DNA from: Helicobacter pylori_CU
Lineage (GTDB): Bacteria > Campylobacterota > Campylobacteria > Campylobacterales > Helicobacteraceae
Reading direction: 5' to 3'
Assembly: GCF_000259235.1 (NCBI RefSeq)
Contig: NC_017733.1
Span: forward strand, 682,001 to 746,000
DNA: 64,000 bases
Made by a program: the position numbers and the translations under genes. The notes under the pieces were generated by a model. The model saw only the letters and a list, made by a program, of their open reading frames with translations, searched no databases and was not told the origin of the DNA. Shown here one piece after another: positions 32,784 to 41,537 of the stretch; position 1 is the stretch's first letter; the number at the start of each line of letters is the position of its first letter.

Positions 32784-34322
32784 TTATTCATAATCCAAAA
32801 ATGCATGCGTTTTAAGAGCGAGGGTTTTAGGGAAATACCGCACAAACAAATCCAAAAACACTTTTTCGCCAAAGAAATCCCCAGCGATTGTTACTTCTTG
32901 GACGCTAAAATTTTGCGCGTTATCCCAAATGAAATTCCCTAAAAACTCCGCTAAAGAATCCAAAATCCCCAAACTCAAAATTTCATTCTCTACGCCTGCG
33001 AGCCTGAAACTCATCGCACTGTGCATGATCTTTGAAAAGTTTAAAGCCATTTTGAAAGAATCGTCTTTAAGGATTTTATAATCAATCCTAGGACCTTTAG
33101 GGCGTAAGCATTCTTTAGCCAAAGAAATAACGCTCTGTGTGCAAAAATCCTCGCTATAACCCAAAACAAACCCTAAAATGCGAAAAAAATCCAATAAATT
33201 CGCACCCCCTAGCTGGTATTTAGAAAGCTCTAAAATGCGTGCGTAAAAATCAGGGAATTTAGCCGCGTAGTTTTTTAGCATTCTGGAGGCTTTTTCATCT
33301 TGTTTGAGAGTGTTAAATATTTGATTGAAATCAAAACTAACGCTTAAAAGCGTTTTTAAAGAACCATTAGCATGCAATAACAACCTTGTAGGGCGCTTGA
33401 AACTGAGATACAAAACGATAGAATGCGGCGTTTCTTTTAAAAACTCTAATTCATCTTTAAAGGGAAGGGTAGAAAGGTTGTTTTCTAGCACGAATTTTTT
33501 AGTGGGCGTGATCAAGCGCTTAGGGGTTTTAAAAAGCGCTTCATAATGCAAAAGCGCTTCACAAGAACGGCTTTCATGCATAAAAACAAATTCTATCCCC
33601 TCATCTTGTAAAATATGGCACAATAAATTCAATATGGGGTCAAAGGGTAGCTGGGCTATGATTTCATTGTTTTTAAAAGTGTCCTTAAACACGCTTTTTA
33701 ATGGGGCTTTGATAGAGGGTTTTTCCAAACTGGCCAAATATTTAGCGTCTTCTAAAGGCAATTTAGTGCAGGTTAAAACGCTAGAAAGATCGCTAAAAAT
33801 AACGCTTGGAGAGAGATTTTTTAAAGAAAGGGATAACGCCCCCCTAGAAGTGAAAATAGGGATAAAATCCTGTGTTTTGAGCATGCCTTTTAATTGGGTT
33901 AAGCAATCTATAAGCTCTTTAGGGCTATGAATCATTTTCCCTTTAAAAGCGGTGTTTTCAATCAAGCCCAAAGTATCGGCATACAAAGATGAATTTTTGT
34001 CTAAAAAATCTTGATGCTCTTTAGCGTTCATAAAAAGGGGCTTTGAAAGGCTTGTTGTTTGGAAAAGATTTTCATCTAAAGGCTCTGTGATTTCCTTTAA
34101 AGACAAAAAGCTAAAATCTAAAGAAAAGGGCAGAATTTCGCTTAATTTTTGCGCGAACTCTAAAGTGATCTCAGTGCTCGCTTGGAGGTAGAAAGAAGTC
34201 ATGTTATCTTTATAAACGCTATAAAAACGCACTTGCAAATTGCATGCCATTTGCTCTAAAAGGGGCGTAAAAATCAAGCTTGTTTTTTCATTAACGCATT
34301 TAAAAAGAAAGACAAACACCAA
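32784..34322 (-). CDS. hydE: Hydrogenase-cluster protein HydE
   Basis: A 512-residue protein, last gene of the hydABCDE cluster. No signal peptide or clear membrane span is visible; it is Leu/Phe/Lys-rich with acylphosphatase/HypF-like length but without HypF's zinc motifs. The internal segment MALNFSKIMHSAMSFRLAGVENEI recalls the C-terminal Kae1-like part of HypF, which is low-confidence. Published H. pylori work reports hydE as needed for hydrogenase activity. It starts 1 nt after hydD ends. This is not the radical-SAM HydE of [FeFe] hydrogenases: no CX3CX2C motif is present. Confidence 0.8.
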   Translation of the reverse strand: MVFVFLFKCVNEKTSLIFTPLLEQMACNLQVRFYSVYKDNMTSFYLQASTEITLEFAQKLSEILPFSLDFSFLSLKEITEPLDENLFQTTSLSKPLFMNAKEHQDFLDKNSSLYADTLGLIENTAFKGKMIHSPKELIDCLTQLKGMLKTQDFIPIFTSRGALSLSLKNLSPSVIFSDLSSVLTCTKLPLEDAKYLASLEKPSIKAPLKSVFKDTFKNNEIIAQLPFDPILNLLCHILQDEGIEFVFMHESRSCEALLHYEALFKTPKRLITPTKKFVLENNLSTLPFKDELEFLKETPHSIVLYLSFKRPTRLLLHANGSLKTLLSVSFDFNQIFNTLKQDEKASRMLKNYAAKFPDFYARILELSKYQLGGANLLDFFRILGFVLGYSEDFCTQSVISLAKECLRPKGPRIDYKILKDDSFKMALNFSKIMHSAMSFRLAGVENEILSLGILDSLAEFLGNFIWDNAQNFSVQEVTIAGDFFGEKVFLDLFVRYFPKTLALKTHAFLDYE

Positions 34323-34323
34323 T

Positions 34324-34860
34324 TCAAAAACCCTTATAAGAGAGTTCAGCGATACACTCTAAAGCGATATGATCGGTGCGTTGCATTTTAACCCCCCATG
34401 CGTTGAGTCGGATTTCTATGGCTTTTAAGGCTGTTTCTAAAGCGTTTAACATTTCGCTTGAGAGCTTGAAAGTGGTCTCGCTCCCTATCACAAAAGGCAC
34501 AAGCCCCACGATAAAAGTTTTAGGCAAATCCCCTAAAAACTCCGTGAGCCTTAAAGTGTGCAGCATTTCCACTTCATGCGCGCTCCCAGCCCATGTGATT
34601 TCTTTAGGGGCGTCCTTAAAATCAAAGGCATAGACTGAGCCTATCTCAACGCCTTTAGCGCTCACGCAATCTAAAATCAAAACCTTTTCATACGAAGTGA
34701 TCAAAGGAATGAGTTGCTGAGCCATAGTCCCCCCATCTATAATATCCACGCTAGGGAAAAAAGAAAAATTCTTTTTAAGGTAGTGGGCTAGATGCACCCC
34801 AATCCCTTCATCGCCAAAAAGGATATTGCCAATGCCTAGAATTAGGATTTTTTCACTCAT
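34324..34860 (-). CDS. hydD: Hydrogenase maturation endopeptidase
   Basis: A 178-residue HyaD/HybD-type protease that trims the large-subunit C-terminus after nickel insertion. The start GIGNILFGDEGIGVHL carries the conserved nickel-sensing Glu (GDEG), and the later Asp and His ligands fit DIIDGGT and SAHEVEML. The expected substrate, HydB with its DPCIACSVH motif, is encoded two genes upstream. Its start overlaps the hydC stop by 4 bp. Confidence 0.95.
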   Translation of the reverse strand: MSEKILILGIGNILFGDEGIGVHLAHYLKKNFSFFPSVDIIDGGTMAQQLIPLITSYEKVLILDCVSAKGVEIGSVYAFDFKDAPKEITWAGSAHEVEMLHTLRLTEFLGDLPKTFIVGLVPFVIGSETTFKLSSEMLNALETALKAIEIRLNAWGVKMQRTDHIALECIAELSYKGF

Positions 34861-35531
34861 TCTTTGGTGTAACCATAGCCATTAATCATAGAATCCGCCC
34901 CCGAACTATCATACCGGATAGAATGGAAAAACACCATATAAACATGCACAGGGACAAACAAAATAAACCCCCAAGTCGCTAAGTGGTGGATAAAACGCAC
35001 GTTCGCTAACCCCCCACAAAGCACTTCAAACCACTTAAAAGCACTCCCTAAAAACGCTCCAAGCCCCGCATGATAGACATTATAATACAGCACTATCCCG
35101 CTCAAACTCATCAATACAATTAAAACAACCAAAGTGAAATAAGCCACGAGTTGGATAGGGTTATACGCTCCTTTAGTGTGGGGTTTGCCGCTGATAAGAA
35201 AATACGCTTTCATCTGATCGATCCAAGCTTTTGGGCTTAAAAGTTGGCTAAAACTCCTGCGTTCCATCAAGCTTTCTTTAGTGAAAAAAAGATAGGTTCT
35301 AAAGATTAATGCGCTAATGAGCAAAAACCCAAACATGACATGAAAAGAGCGCACATAAGCTTGTAAAAGATACACCCCTTTATAAAAGCTGGAATTAGGC
35401 TGCAAAAAAGGGTAAGCGATGTAAAACCCCGTAGCGATTAAAGTAAAAATACTCAAAGCCCTAACCCAATGGAAAAAGCGCACAAAACCTGAATACTCTT
35501 TGTGTAAAACGACCTTATTCATTTTATCCAT
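34857..35531 (-). CDS. hydC: Hydrogenase cytochrome b subunit
   Basis: A 224-residue integral membrane protein with four hydrophobic spans that anchors the hydrogenase and passes electrons to menaquinone. Haem-ligand histidines are plausible in RFFHWVRAL (first span), RSFHVMFGF, and HHLATWGFILFVPVHVYMVFFH near the end. The HyaC family match is clear. A conserved GYGYTKE tail follows the last span. Confidence 0.94.
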   Translation of the reverse strand: MDKMNKVVLHKEYSGFVRFFHWVRALSIFTLIATGFYIAYPFLQPNSSFYKGVYLLQAYVRSFHVMFGFLLISALIFRTYLFFTKESLMERRSFSQLLSPKAWIDQMKAYFLISGKPHTKGAYNPIQLVAYFTLVVLIVLMSLSGIVLYYNVYHAGLGAFLGSAFKWFEVLCGGLANVRFIHHLATWGFILFVPVHVYMVFFHSIRYDSSGADSMINGYGYTKE

Positions 35532-35543
35532 GCGTAACCCTTT

Positions 35544-37280
35544 TTAGAATTTAGCGAAATTAGGCTCTACTTTAAACTCGTTTAAAGACTGCCCTTTAAA
35601 ATCCATCACATGCACTGAGCATGCGATGCATGGGTCAAAAGAATGGATAGTCCTAATGATTTCTAAAGGCTGGGTTAAATCAGCGATTTTAGTGCCAATC
35701 AAGCTCATTTCATAAGCCCCCCTTTGATTTTGAGAATCTCTAGGCCCCGCATTCCAAGTAGAAGGCACCACCGCTTGATAATTTTCCACCACGCCGTTTT
35801 TAATACGCACCCAATGGCTTAGCATGCCCCTTGGCACTTGACCAATGTAGCGCCCTTTATATTCTTGATTCTTATCAATGTGATAAGGAGCGCAAGTGCT
35901 TTGATCGCTTTTTAGATTTTCCACTAGTGCATCAAACGCCAAAAGACCATTATCAGCGATCGTTTTAGCTTCAATACACCTTGCAGCCGTGCGTCCAAGC
36001 GTTGAAAACAACGCCTCTAAAGGCAGTTTAGTGTCTTTTAAAAACTTCGTAGCCACTTCAGTAACATAAGGGTTTTTCGCCGCTAAACCTACCACTACGG
36101 AACTTAAAGGGCCTACTTCCATGGGCTTACTATCGTATCTGGGCGATTTTATCCAAGAATATTTATTTTTAGTGTCAAGCACTTTAGCAGGGATGATTTT
36201 ATTTTCAATCCCCACGCTCTCGCCGTCTTTTAAACCGGTATAATGCGGATTAGTTTGCCCGTCATAAGGGTGGAGTTGCACTTCTTTAGTGTCTTCATAT
36301 TGATACCAAGAATGCGTAACCTCTTCTTTAATCAAACTTTCATCAATGGGGTGTAATTTAGAAATATCCCCATCAAGCACCACCCCACTACTCAAAAGGT
36401 ATTTATCTTTCCCAAGCAACACTTCTTCATAAGCGATAAAATTTCTTAAACCACAGCCTTTGATAACGGATGGTTCGTTAGCGAACATTTCGCCTGCCAT
36501 CACCAAATCAGGGTAGTAAGCATGGTTGATAAAATTGGCCACCACTTCAAACTTGCTCTTCCATTCAGCCAATCTCGTCGGATCCAATATATCCATAACA
36601 CTCGTAACACCCCCCACCGTTAGGCTTTGTGGGTGAGGCTGTTTGGCCCCAAAAATAGCGGTCATTTTCGCCGCTTCCCTTTGGATTTCTAAAAGCTTGA
36701 GGTAGTGGCTTAAGACGATTAAATTTTGCTCTGGGTTTAAACGATAGGTTTTATGCCCATAGTAGCCATTACTAAAAGGCCCTAAAGATCCGCTTTTAGC
36801 GAAATCATTCAAGCGTTTTTGAACCGCTTTTAATTCACCGGCACCGGTATTGATAGGATAAGGGCTGTATTTGAAAGAAAGTTTTGCCGCTTGAATGGGA
36901 TCGGCTTTTAAAGCGCTCAAAATATCGCACCAATCAAGCCCATGCAAAGTATAAAAATGCACCACATGATCATGAAAAAGCAACGCCATGTTCATCAAAG
37001 ATCGCACCAATTGCGCGTTTAATGGGGGGGTGATGCCTAAAGCGTTTTCTACTGCAGTGATACCGGCTTTATAATGCGAATAAGTGCATACCCCGCAAAT
37101 CCTTTGAGCGATAAAGCCTGCATCTCGTGGGTCTCTGCCCTTAATGATCGTCTCTAGCCCCCTAAAAAGCGTGGAAGAAGAAAACGCATCAGTGATCACG
37201 TTATCATCATCTACGATCACCTCAATCCTTAAATGCCCCTCAATCCTAGTGATAGGATCGACTACGATTTTTTTTGACAT
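35544..37280 (-). CDS. hydB: [NiFe] uptake hydrogenase large subunit
   Basis: A 578-residue catalytic subunit oxidising H2. The N-terminal nickel motif is RICGVCTYSH and the C-terminal one DPCIACSVH (Cys551, Cys554, His557). A 21-residue tail follows that His and is the expected maturation peptide removed by HydD. The start has the family motif DPITRIEGHLRIEV. H2 use supports gastric colonisation in H. pylori. It lies 9 bp after hydA. Confidence 0.97.
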   Translation of the reverse strand: MSKKIVVDPITRIEGHLRIEVIVDDDNVITDAFSSSTLFRGLETIIKGRDPRDAGFIAQRICGVCTYSHYKAGITAVENALGITPPLNAQLVRSLMNMALLFHDHVVHFYTLHGLDWCDILSALKADPIQAAKLSFKYSPYPINTGAGELKAVQKRLNDFAKSGSLGPFSNGYYGHKTYRLNPEQNLIVLSHYLKLLEIQREAAKMTAIFGAKQPHPQSLTVGGVTSVMDILDPTRLAEWKSKFEVVANFINHAYYPDLVMAGEMFANEPSVIKGCGLRNFIAYEEVLLGKDKYLLSSGVVLDGDISKLHPIDESLIKEEVTHSWYQYEDTKEVQLHPYDGQTNPHYTGLKDGESVGIENKIIPAKVLDTKNKYSWIKSPRYDSKPMEVGPLSSVVVGLAAKNPYVTEVATKFLKDTKLPLEALFSTLGRTAARCIEAKTIADNGLLAFDALVENLKSDQSTCAPYHIDKNQEYKGRYIGQVPRGMLSHWVRIKNGVVENYQAVVPSTWNAGPRDSQNQRGAYEMSLIGTKIADLTQPLEIIRTIHSFDPCIACSVHVMDFKGQSLNEFKVEPNFAKF

Positions 37281-37289
37281 GTTAATCCC

Positions 37290-38435
37290 TTACTCTTTGT
37301 TTTTGATCGCTTTAGAAAGGAGTGCATGCGCGGCAATGCCAATAGCAGTTGCACTCAATAAAGTCGTGCCTACTTTATCCGCCACTTTATCAGCCCCTAA
37401 GCCATCAAAGGCGGTTTTAATGGAGCGATTCGCTAAAGGCTCTTCAAAAGGACTCATCGTATCCCAAAAATTAGGCTCAGAACACCCTATACACCCATGC
37501 CCTGCACCTATGGGCCAAGAGGTGTGTGAATTGAAGCGGAGTTTGGAGCAATTATTGAAAGTGTAAGGCCCTTTACAGCCCATTTTATACAAACAAAAGC
37601 CCCTTTTAGCGTTTTCATCGCCAAAATGCTCTACAAACTCGCCCGCATCAAAATGCCCTCGCCTTTCGCACAGATCATGGATTCTGTTCCCATAAGCCCA
37701 AGAGGGGCGGTTATACGCATCCAATTTAGGGAGAGCCCCAAACATCAAGTAATAAAGCACGTTACCCACGATATTTTTTTCACTAGGCGGACAACCGGGT
37801 ACATTGATCACGGGTTTATCAATGATTTTATGCAAGGGTTGCGCGTTAGAGGGGTTAGGGTAAGCCGCTTGCACGCCCCCAAAACTGGAGCATGTGCCTA
37901 TGGCAAAAATAGCGGCTGCGTATTTGGTGGCTTTTCTGCACTCTTCAGCCCCCGTTTCAGCGTTTGGGCCTTGAGTGAGAAAGTATTCGGTGCCTTGGGG
38001 GATACCGCCTTCTACCATTAAAATGTAGTTGTTTTTGTGCTTTTCTATGGCGTCATGCAAGCTTTTTTCAGCTTGAAAACCGCTCGCTACCATAATGGTC
38101 TCATGGTATTCTAGGTTAATGTAATCAAAGATAATGCTATCAATAGTAGGGTCTGCACTCCTTAATAAGCTCTCGCTACAACCGGTGCATTCTGCCATGT
38201 GCAACCAAATCACGGGCAACCTGTTAGCCACCTCCACCGCTTTTAAAGTCAAGGGAGCAAAACTAGCCGGCAAGGCTAACGCTGTGCTCATCATGCCCGC
38301 CCACTTCAATAAATCGCGCCTAGAAATACCAGCCCCTTTAAACTCGTCTTGCAAGTTCTTATGTTCGTTATGAGCGTTAAACGAGCTGACTATATCAAGG
38401 CGTTCTTCAATCTTTTGATAGGTCTTTTTTTTCAT
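37290..38435 (-). CDS. hydA: [NiFe] uptake hydrogenase small subunit
   Basis: A 381-residue subunit with three Fe-S clusters. It has a twin-arginine signal (SRRDLLKWAG, residues 38-47), then the proximal cluster motif HMAECTGCSESLLR and further cysteines in GTCSSFGG, PGCPPSE, GCKGPYTFNNC and GCIGCSEPNFWD, plus a C-terminal hydrophobic anchor (TTLLSATAIGIAAHALL). The start is odd. The strong ribosome site (AAGGAG, 38451-38456) serves an ATG at 38445 that is out of frame because of an A8 run. The in-frame ATG at 38435 lies 15 nt from that site. A7 would give a 384-residue protein beginning MFYDEKKTYQK. Confidence 0.93.
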   Translation of the reverse strand: MKKKTYQKIEERLDIVSSFNAHNEHKNLQDEFKGAGISRRDLLKWAGMMSTALALPASFAPLTLKAVEVANRLPVIWLHMAECTGCSESLLRSADPTIDSIIFDYINLEYHETIMVASGFQAEKSLHDAIEKHKNNYILMVEGGIPQGTEYFLTQGPNAETGAEECRKATKYAAAIFAIGTCSSFGGVQAAYPNPSNAQPLHKIIDKPVINVPGCPPSEKNIVGNVLYYLMFGALPKLDAYNRPSWAYGNRIHDLCERRGHFDAGEFVEHFGDENAKRGFCLYKMGCKGPYTFNNCSKLRFNSHTSWPIGAGHGCIGCSEPNFWDTMSPFEEPLANRSIKTAFDGLGADKVADKVGTTLLSATAIGIAAHALLSKAIKNKE

Positions 38436-38445
38436 CGTAGAACAT
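38407..38445 (-). other. Out-of-frame 12-codon leader ORF overlapping the hydA start, with A8 tract
   Basis: ATG 38443-38445 has the best ribosome site in the region (AAGGAG, 5-nt gap) and encodes MFYDEKKDLSKD before TGA at 38407-38409. It overlaps the first codons of hydA in another frame. The A8 run (38425-38432) lies inside; one A fewer would fuse this start to hydA. It is either the true hydA start frameshifted here, or a leader peptide. Confidence 0.6.
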
Positions 38446-38568
38446 GACCACTCCTTAATTAGAAATTTTCATTATCTTAACATAATAAAAATAATGTAGT
38501 GGCAATTGATTGTTTTTTAGTTTTTATTGAGATTGAGGGAATTTCTTTAACATTAAGTTTCATTTGGA

Positions 38569-38600
38569 TAAAATTCCCCCCTATTTTATTAAAAAAGGAA
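38569..38600 (+). promoter_or_regulatory. mdaB: mdaB -10 box and ribosome site
   Basis: TAAAAT at 38569-38574 lies 31 nt before the mdaB ATG, and AAGGAA at 38595-38600 is 5 nt upstream of it. The divergent hydA upstream region contains CATTAT-N15-ATAATG inverted arms (38470-38496) that might bind a metal regulator; that part is speculative. Confidence 0.5.
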
Positions 38601-38604
38601 CAAA

Positions 38605-39189
38605 ATGAAAAAAGTACTCATCATTAACGGGGCCAAAGCGTTCGGGAGCTCTGGGGGGAAACTCAATGAAACTTTGACTGACCATGCAAAAAAGACTCTA
38701 GAGTCTTTAGGGCTAGAAGTGGATACAACAATCGTGGATAAAGGCTATGAACATGCTCAAGAAGTGGAGAAAGTCTTTAGCGCTGATGCGACGATTTGGC
38801 AAATGCCTGGCTGGTGGATGGGAGAGCCTTGGATTGTGAAAAAATACATTGATGAAGTCTTTAGCGCAGGGTATGGGAAGCTTTATGCTAGCGATGGCAG
38901 GAGTTCGCAAAACCCCACTAAAAACTACGGGAAAGGAGGCTTGATGCAAGGCAAAAAATACATGTTGAGCTTGACTTGGAACGCTCCCATTGAAGCCTTT
39001 AACGATCCTAGTGAATTTTTTGAAGGGGTGGGTGTGGATGTTGTGTATTTGCATTTGCATAAAGCGTTCCAATTTTTAGGGCTTTCAGCATTACCCACTT
39101 TTATTTGCAACGATGTGGTGAAAAACCCCCAAGTAGAGCAGTATCTTAACTCCCTAACCACGCATTTGCACCAAGCTTTTGGCAAGTGA
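38605..39189 (+). CDS. mdaB: NADPH quinone reductase, modulator of drug activity B
   Basis: A 194-residue flavodoxin-fold FAD enzyme that reduces quinones by two electrons, protecting against oxidative stress. The start MKKVLIINGAKAFGSSGGKLNETL binds flavin phosphate, and ADATIWQMPGWWMGEPWIVKKYIDEVF is the family signature. Length matches MdaB (193 in E. coli). Monocistronic, with its own promoter and a downstream hairpin; divergent from the hyd operon. Confidence 0.96.
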   Translation: MKKVLIINGAKAFGSSGGKLNETLTDHAKKTLESLGLEVDTTIVDKGYEHAQEVEKVFSADATIWQMPGWWMGEPWIVKKYIDEVFSAGYGKLYASDGRSSQNPTKNYGKGGLMQGKKYMLSLTWNAPIEAFNDPSEFFEGVGVDVVYLHLHKAFQFLGLSALPTFICNDVVKNPQVEQYLNSLTTHLHQAFGK

Positions 39190-39206
39190 TTTTAAATTTT
39201 TTTTAA

Positions 39207-39236
39207 CCCCCCATTTCTTTGGGGGGCTTGTTTGTT
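39207..39236 (+). terminator. Terminator after mdaB
   Basis: A C6/G6 stem (39207-39212 and 39221-39226) with an 8-nt loop is followed by CTTGTTTGTT, 17 nt after the mdaB stop. The stem is strong although the T-tail is interrupted. It separates mdaB from the convergent DUF262 gene. Confidence 0.6.
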
Positions 39237-39248
39237 GCACAATGTTTA

Positions 39249-41294
39249 TTACACAATAAAGTCTCTGGGATTAAGTTCGCAACCTAAGATAAGATCCCTA
39301 AGATTACTGCCCACCGTTTGGTAACTCGCATTGCTCACAAAGTAGAATCCGTATTTTTCAAAAGGCACAACCAAAGTGCCATCTCTATCCCTTAATTGCG
39401 CTTTTGCTTTATCCCAACAAATATATCTTGGCTTTTCATCTGTGTAGCTTTCAAAGGCTTCTCTGGCGTTTTCTAGCACATAGTCTATGACAGCGCTAGC
39501 CAATTCCTTAGCGTTTCTTGCCATGCACCTTTGGCCATTGGGGAGCTTAACGCTTTGAAGATTATGGTTAGTTAAGTCATCATAAAGGGTTTTTTGAAGC
39601 TCTCTGGTGCGGTATTCTTTGGGCAAATCTTTAAACAACCCCACTTGACAGAATTGATCCGCTAAATATTCGCTCCTAGCCCTCACTTCCTCTATCCCCC
39701 AAGAATGGGTGTTATTGATGAAATAGTCGTTTAAATGCAAGGAGCTGTATTCTTCCATAAGCGCAATTTTTGCCTCGTAAGATTTGTTGCCAAGCCTTTG
39801 ATTTTGCCCTGATAAGGTTAGATTCCCAAAATTATTGAGATAGTCTTGCTCAAAAGTGAAATAATCCCCTACCCTATCGCGCCATTCTTGGGTGGGGGTT
39901 TTGGGGTAGAAATGCTCCACTTCTAGATTTTCTTCTCTTGGCGGTTCGGCGTTGCTTAGCTTTTCTATCTCAAGCAAAATGAATTTGCACACTTGATTTG
40001 CTGCATAAGCGTTACGCACAAGAAACGCCGCTTTAATTTTATCGTCATTAGGGAACGCCGTTCGTCCAACGCTCCTGCCCAAATACCGCTTCAGTGCATC
40101 GGCTGAAACATTTTCCCCTAGCTGTCTGTATAAAGAATAAAGAAGTTCAGCAAGTGCAGGGGCAGGATCCCCACACACGCTTCGGCGCACATAGTAGCTG
40201 ATAAGGATTTGCAAAATTTCGTTGAAGTTTTCATAATCCAATTTGCCTTCTTCAAAATCTCTAGCACAACGCAAAACAAAGGGCTTTGCCACGCCAAATT
40301 TGATTTTCACAAGATCTTTAATGTGCAGGCGTAAATTCGCTAACTGCTGCGGGTCTCCACGATGTAAAAAATAATGATCTCTGTCTAAAAAGATTTGATA
40401 GATTCTGCCATATTCACGCATATCGCTCATAAGACCTTGTATGTCATCAGAGAAATTGTCTCTGTGATGGTCTTTTAGCGCGTAATACACTTCACGCTCT
40501 TCTTTTTTTAATTTATCTTCAAAATAGATTCTCAAATAGGTTAGAATAAAATCATTCAAATCCCTTTCGCCAAGCCAATCTTCTAAAGGCACCCAATAAG
40601 TCTCATAAAGGTGTTTCTGTCTGTCAGAATTTTCTCCCATCATCAGGTAGTTGCGGATGAGATCCAGCCCTTTTAATTGCACGCCGGTAGCGTTAATGCT
40701 TTCAAACACCACTTGCGGATCATCTTTGCCTAGCTCTAAGCCTACGGCTACGATTTTAAGCCGCAAAAACGCGCCATAAATCTCTTCAATGCGATACCCT
40801 TTGCTGATATAATTGTCAAGCTCTTTGGTGAAAAATTTATAATTATTCCTGATGTGTGATACGCCTTGTATTTCATGCGATCGATTTTGCATGACCAGAT
40901 CAAAGGCTTCTTTGTCGCTTTTAATGGGCTTGAGACGCAACCTTTGTCCTGCAAGATTGAGCAGATTATCAATCTCTTTTTTTATCGCTTCATTTGGTAT
41001 CTTTGTTTCTATGGCTTTAAGCAAAAGCATGATAGTGGTAATCCTTTGCTGCCCATCAATGATGACAAATTCTTGCAGTTTCCTTAAGCTCTTTTCATCA
41101 TCAATATGATGCAAAATATAAGTGATAGAACCCATAAAATGCGTTTTCTTGTTTTGAGAAATACTGACAATATCTTGCAGTAACTTTTCACAATCTTCTT
41201 CTTCCCAAGTGTAGTTCCTCTGGTATACAGGGATAGAAAATATCGTGCCTGTTAAGGCAAAAAAGTCGTTAACGGTGCTTTGTGTCGCTTTCAT
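39249..41294 (-). CDS. DUF262-DUF1524 protein, GmrSD-type putative modification-dependent nuclease
   Basis: A 681-residue protein. The N-terminal DUF262 (GmrS/ParB-like NTPase) domain shows IPVYQRNYTW (21-30), FMGSI and the DGQQR motif (80-84). The C-terminal DUF1524 (GmrD, HNH-like) domain shows LEVEHFYPKTP (about residue 458) with NNFGNLTL and NQRLGNKSYEAK downstream. GmrSD-type enzymes cut modified phage DNA (type IV restriction), and SspE uses the same two domains to sense phosphorothioate DNA. No modification genes are adjacent, so a stand-alone defence nuclease is likely; modified-DNA cleavage is inferred from family. The ribosome site is AAAGGAAA, and a T17 tract lies in the promoter. 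Confidence 0.85.
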   Translation of the reverse strand: MKATQSTVNDFFALTGTIFSIPVYQRNYTWEEEDCEKLLQDIVSISQNKKTHFMGSITYILHHIDDEKSLRKLQEFVIIDGQQRITTIMLLLKAIETKIPNEAIKKEIDNLLNLAGQRLRLKPIKSDKEAFDLVMQNRSHEIQGVSHIRNNYKFFTKELDNYISKGYRIEEIYGAFLRLKIVAVGLELGKDDPQVVFESINATGVQLKGLDLIRNYLMMGENSDRQKHLYETYWVPLEDWLGERDLNDFILTYLRIYFEDKLKKEEREVYYALKDHHRDNFSDDIQGLMSDMREYGRIYQIFLDRDHYFLHRGDPQQLANLRLHIKDLVKIKFGVAKPFVLRCARDFEEGKLDYENFNEILQILISYYVRRSVCGDPAPALAELLYSLYRQLGENVSADALKRYLGRSVGRTAFPNDDKIKAAFLVRNAYAANQVCKFILLEIEKLSNAEPPREENLEVEHFYPKTPTQEWRDRVGDYFTFEQDYLNNFGNLTLSGQNQRLGNKSYEAKIALMEEYSSLHLNDYFINNTHSWGIEEVRARSEYLADQFCQVGLFKDLPKEYRTRELQKTLYDDLTNHNLQSVKLPNGQRCMARNAKELASAVIDYVLENAREAFESYTDEKPRYICWDKAKAQLRDRDGTLVVPFEKYGFYFVSNASYQTVGSNLRDLILGCELNPRDFIV

Positions 41295-41330
41295 CGCTTT
41301 TCCTTTTAAATAAAATCAAAATCACACCGA

Positions 41331-41357
41331 GTATTAAATCAAAAAAAAAAAAAAAAA
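41331..41357 (-). promoter_or_regulatory. Promoter with T17 homopolymer upstream of the DUF262 gene
   Basis: On the coding strand 17 T (41341-41357) are followed 4 nt later by TAATAC (41331-41336), a plausible -10 box 36 nt before the ATG. The tract fills the -35/-10 spacer, so length changes would alter promoter strength, as known for other H. pylori genes with promoter T-tracts. Confidence 0.6.
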
Positions 41358-41405
41358 GATAGCTTAAATTTTTGAAAAAACCGCAATTTGTGGCTGAATT
41401 AATTC

Positions 41406-41433
41406 AAAAAAATAAAAGAGCTTTGCGCAAAGC
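41406..41433 (-). terminator. Terminator after hcpF
   Basis: The perfect palindrome GCTTTGCGCAAAGC (41420-41433) is followed on the minus strand by TCTTTTATTTTTTT, a good U-tail. It lies about 105 nt after the hcpF stop and upstream of the T17 promoter, insulating the DUF262 gene from hcpF transcription. Confidence 0.7.
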
Positions 41434-41537
41434 AAGCGCTAATCTCTTAAAAATGCGATCTTTAGGGGGGGTTTAGTTATGGGGCGAGAACGATTTCAAA
41501 ATACCCTCTATCCCCTTAAGAAAGAGTTTGGCTATTA

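Noticed and set aside
38470..38496. CATTAT-N15-ATAATG inverted arms upstream of hydA as a Fur or NikR operator
   Set aside because: The arms are short and AT-rich and do not match the holo-Fur or NikR consensus well enough to annotate separately.
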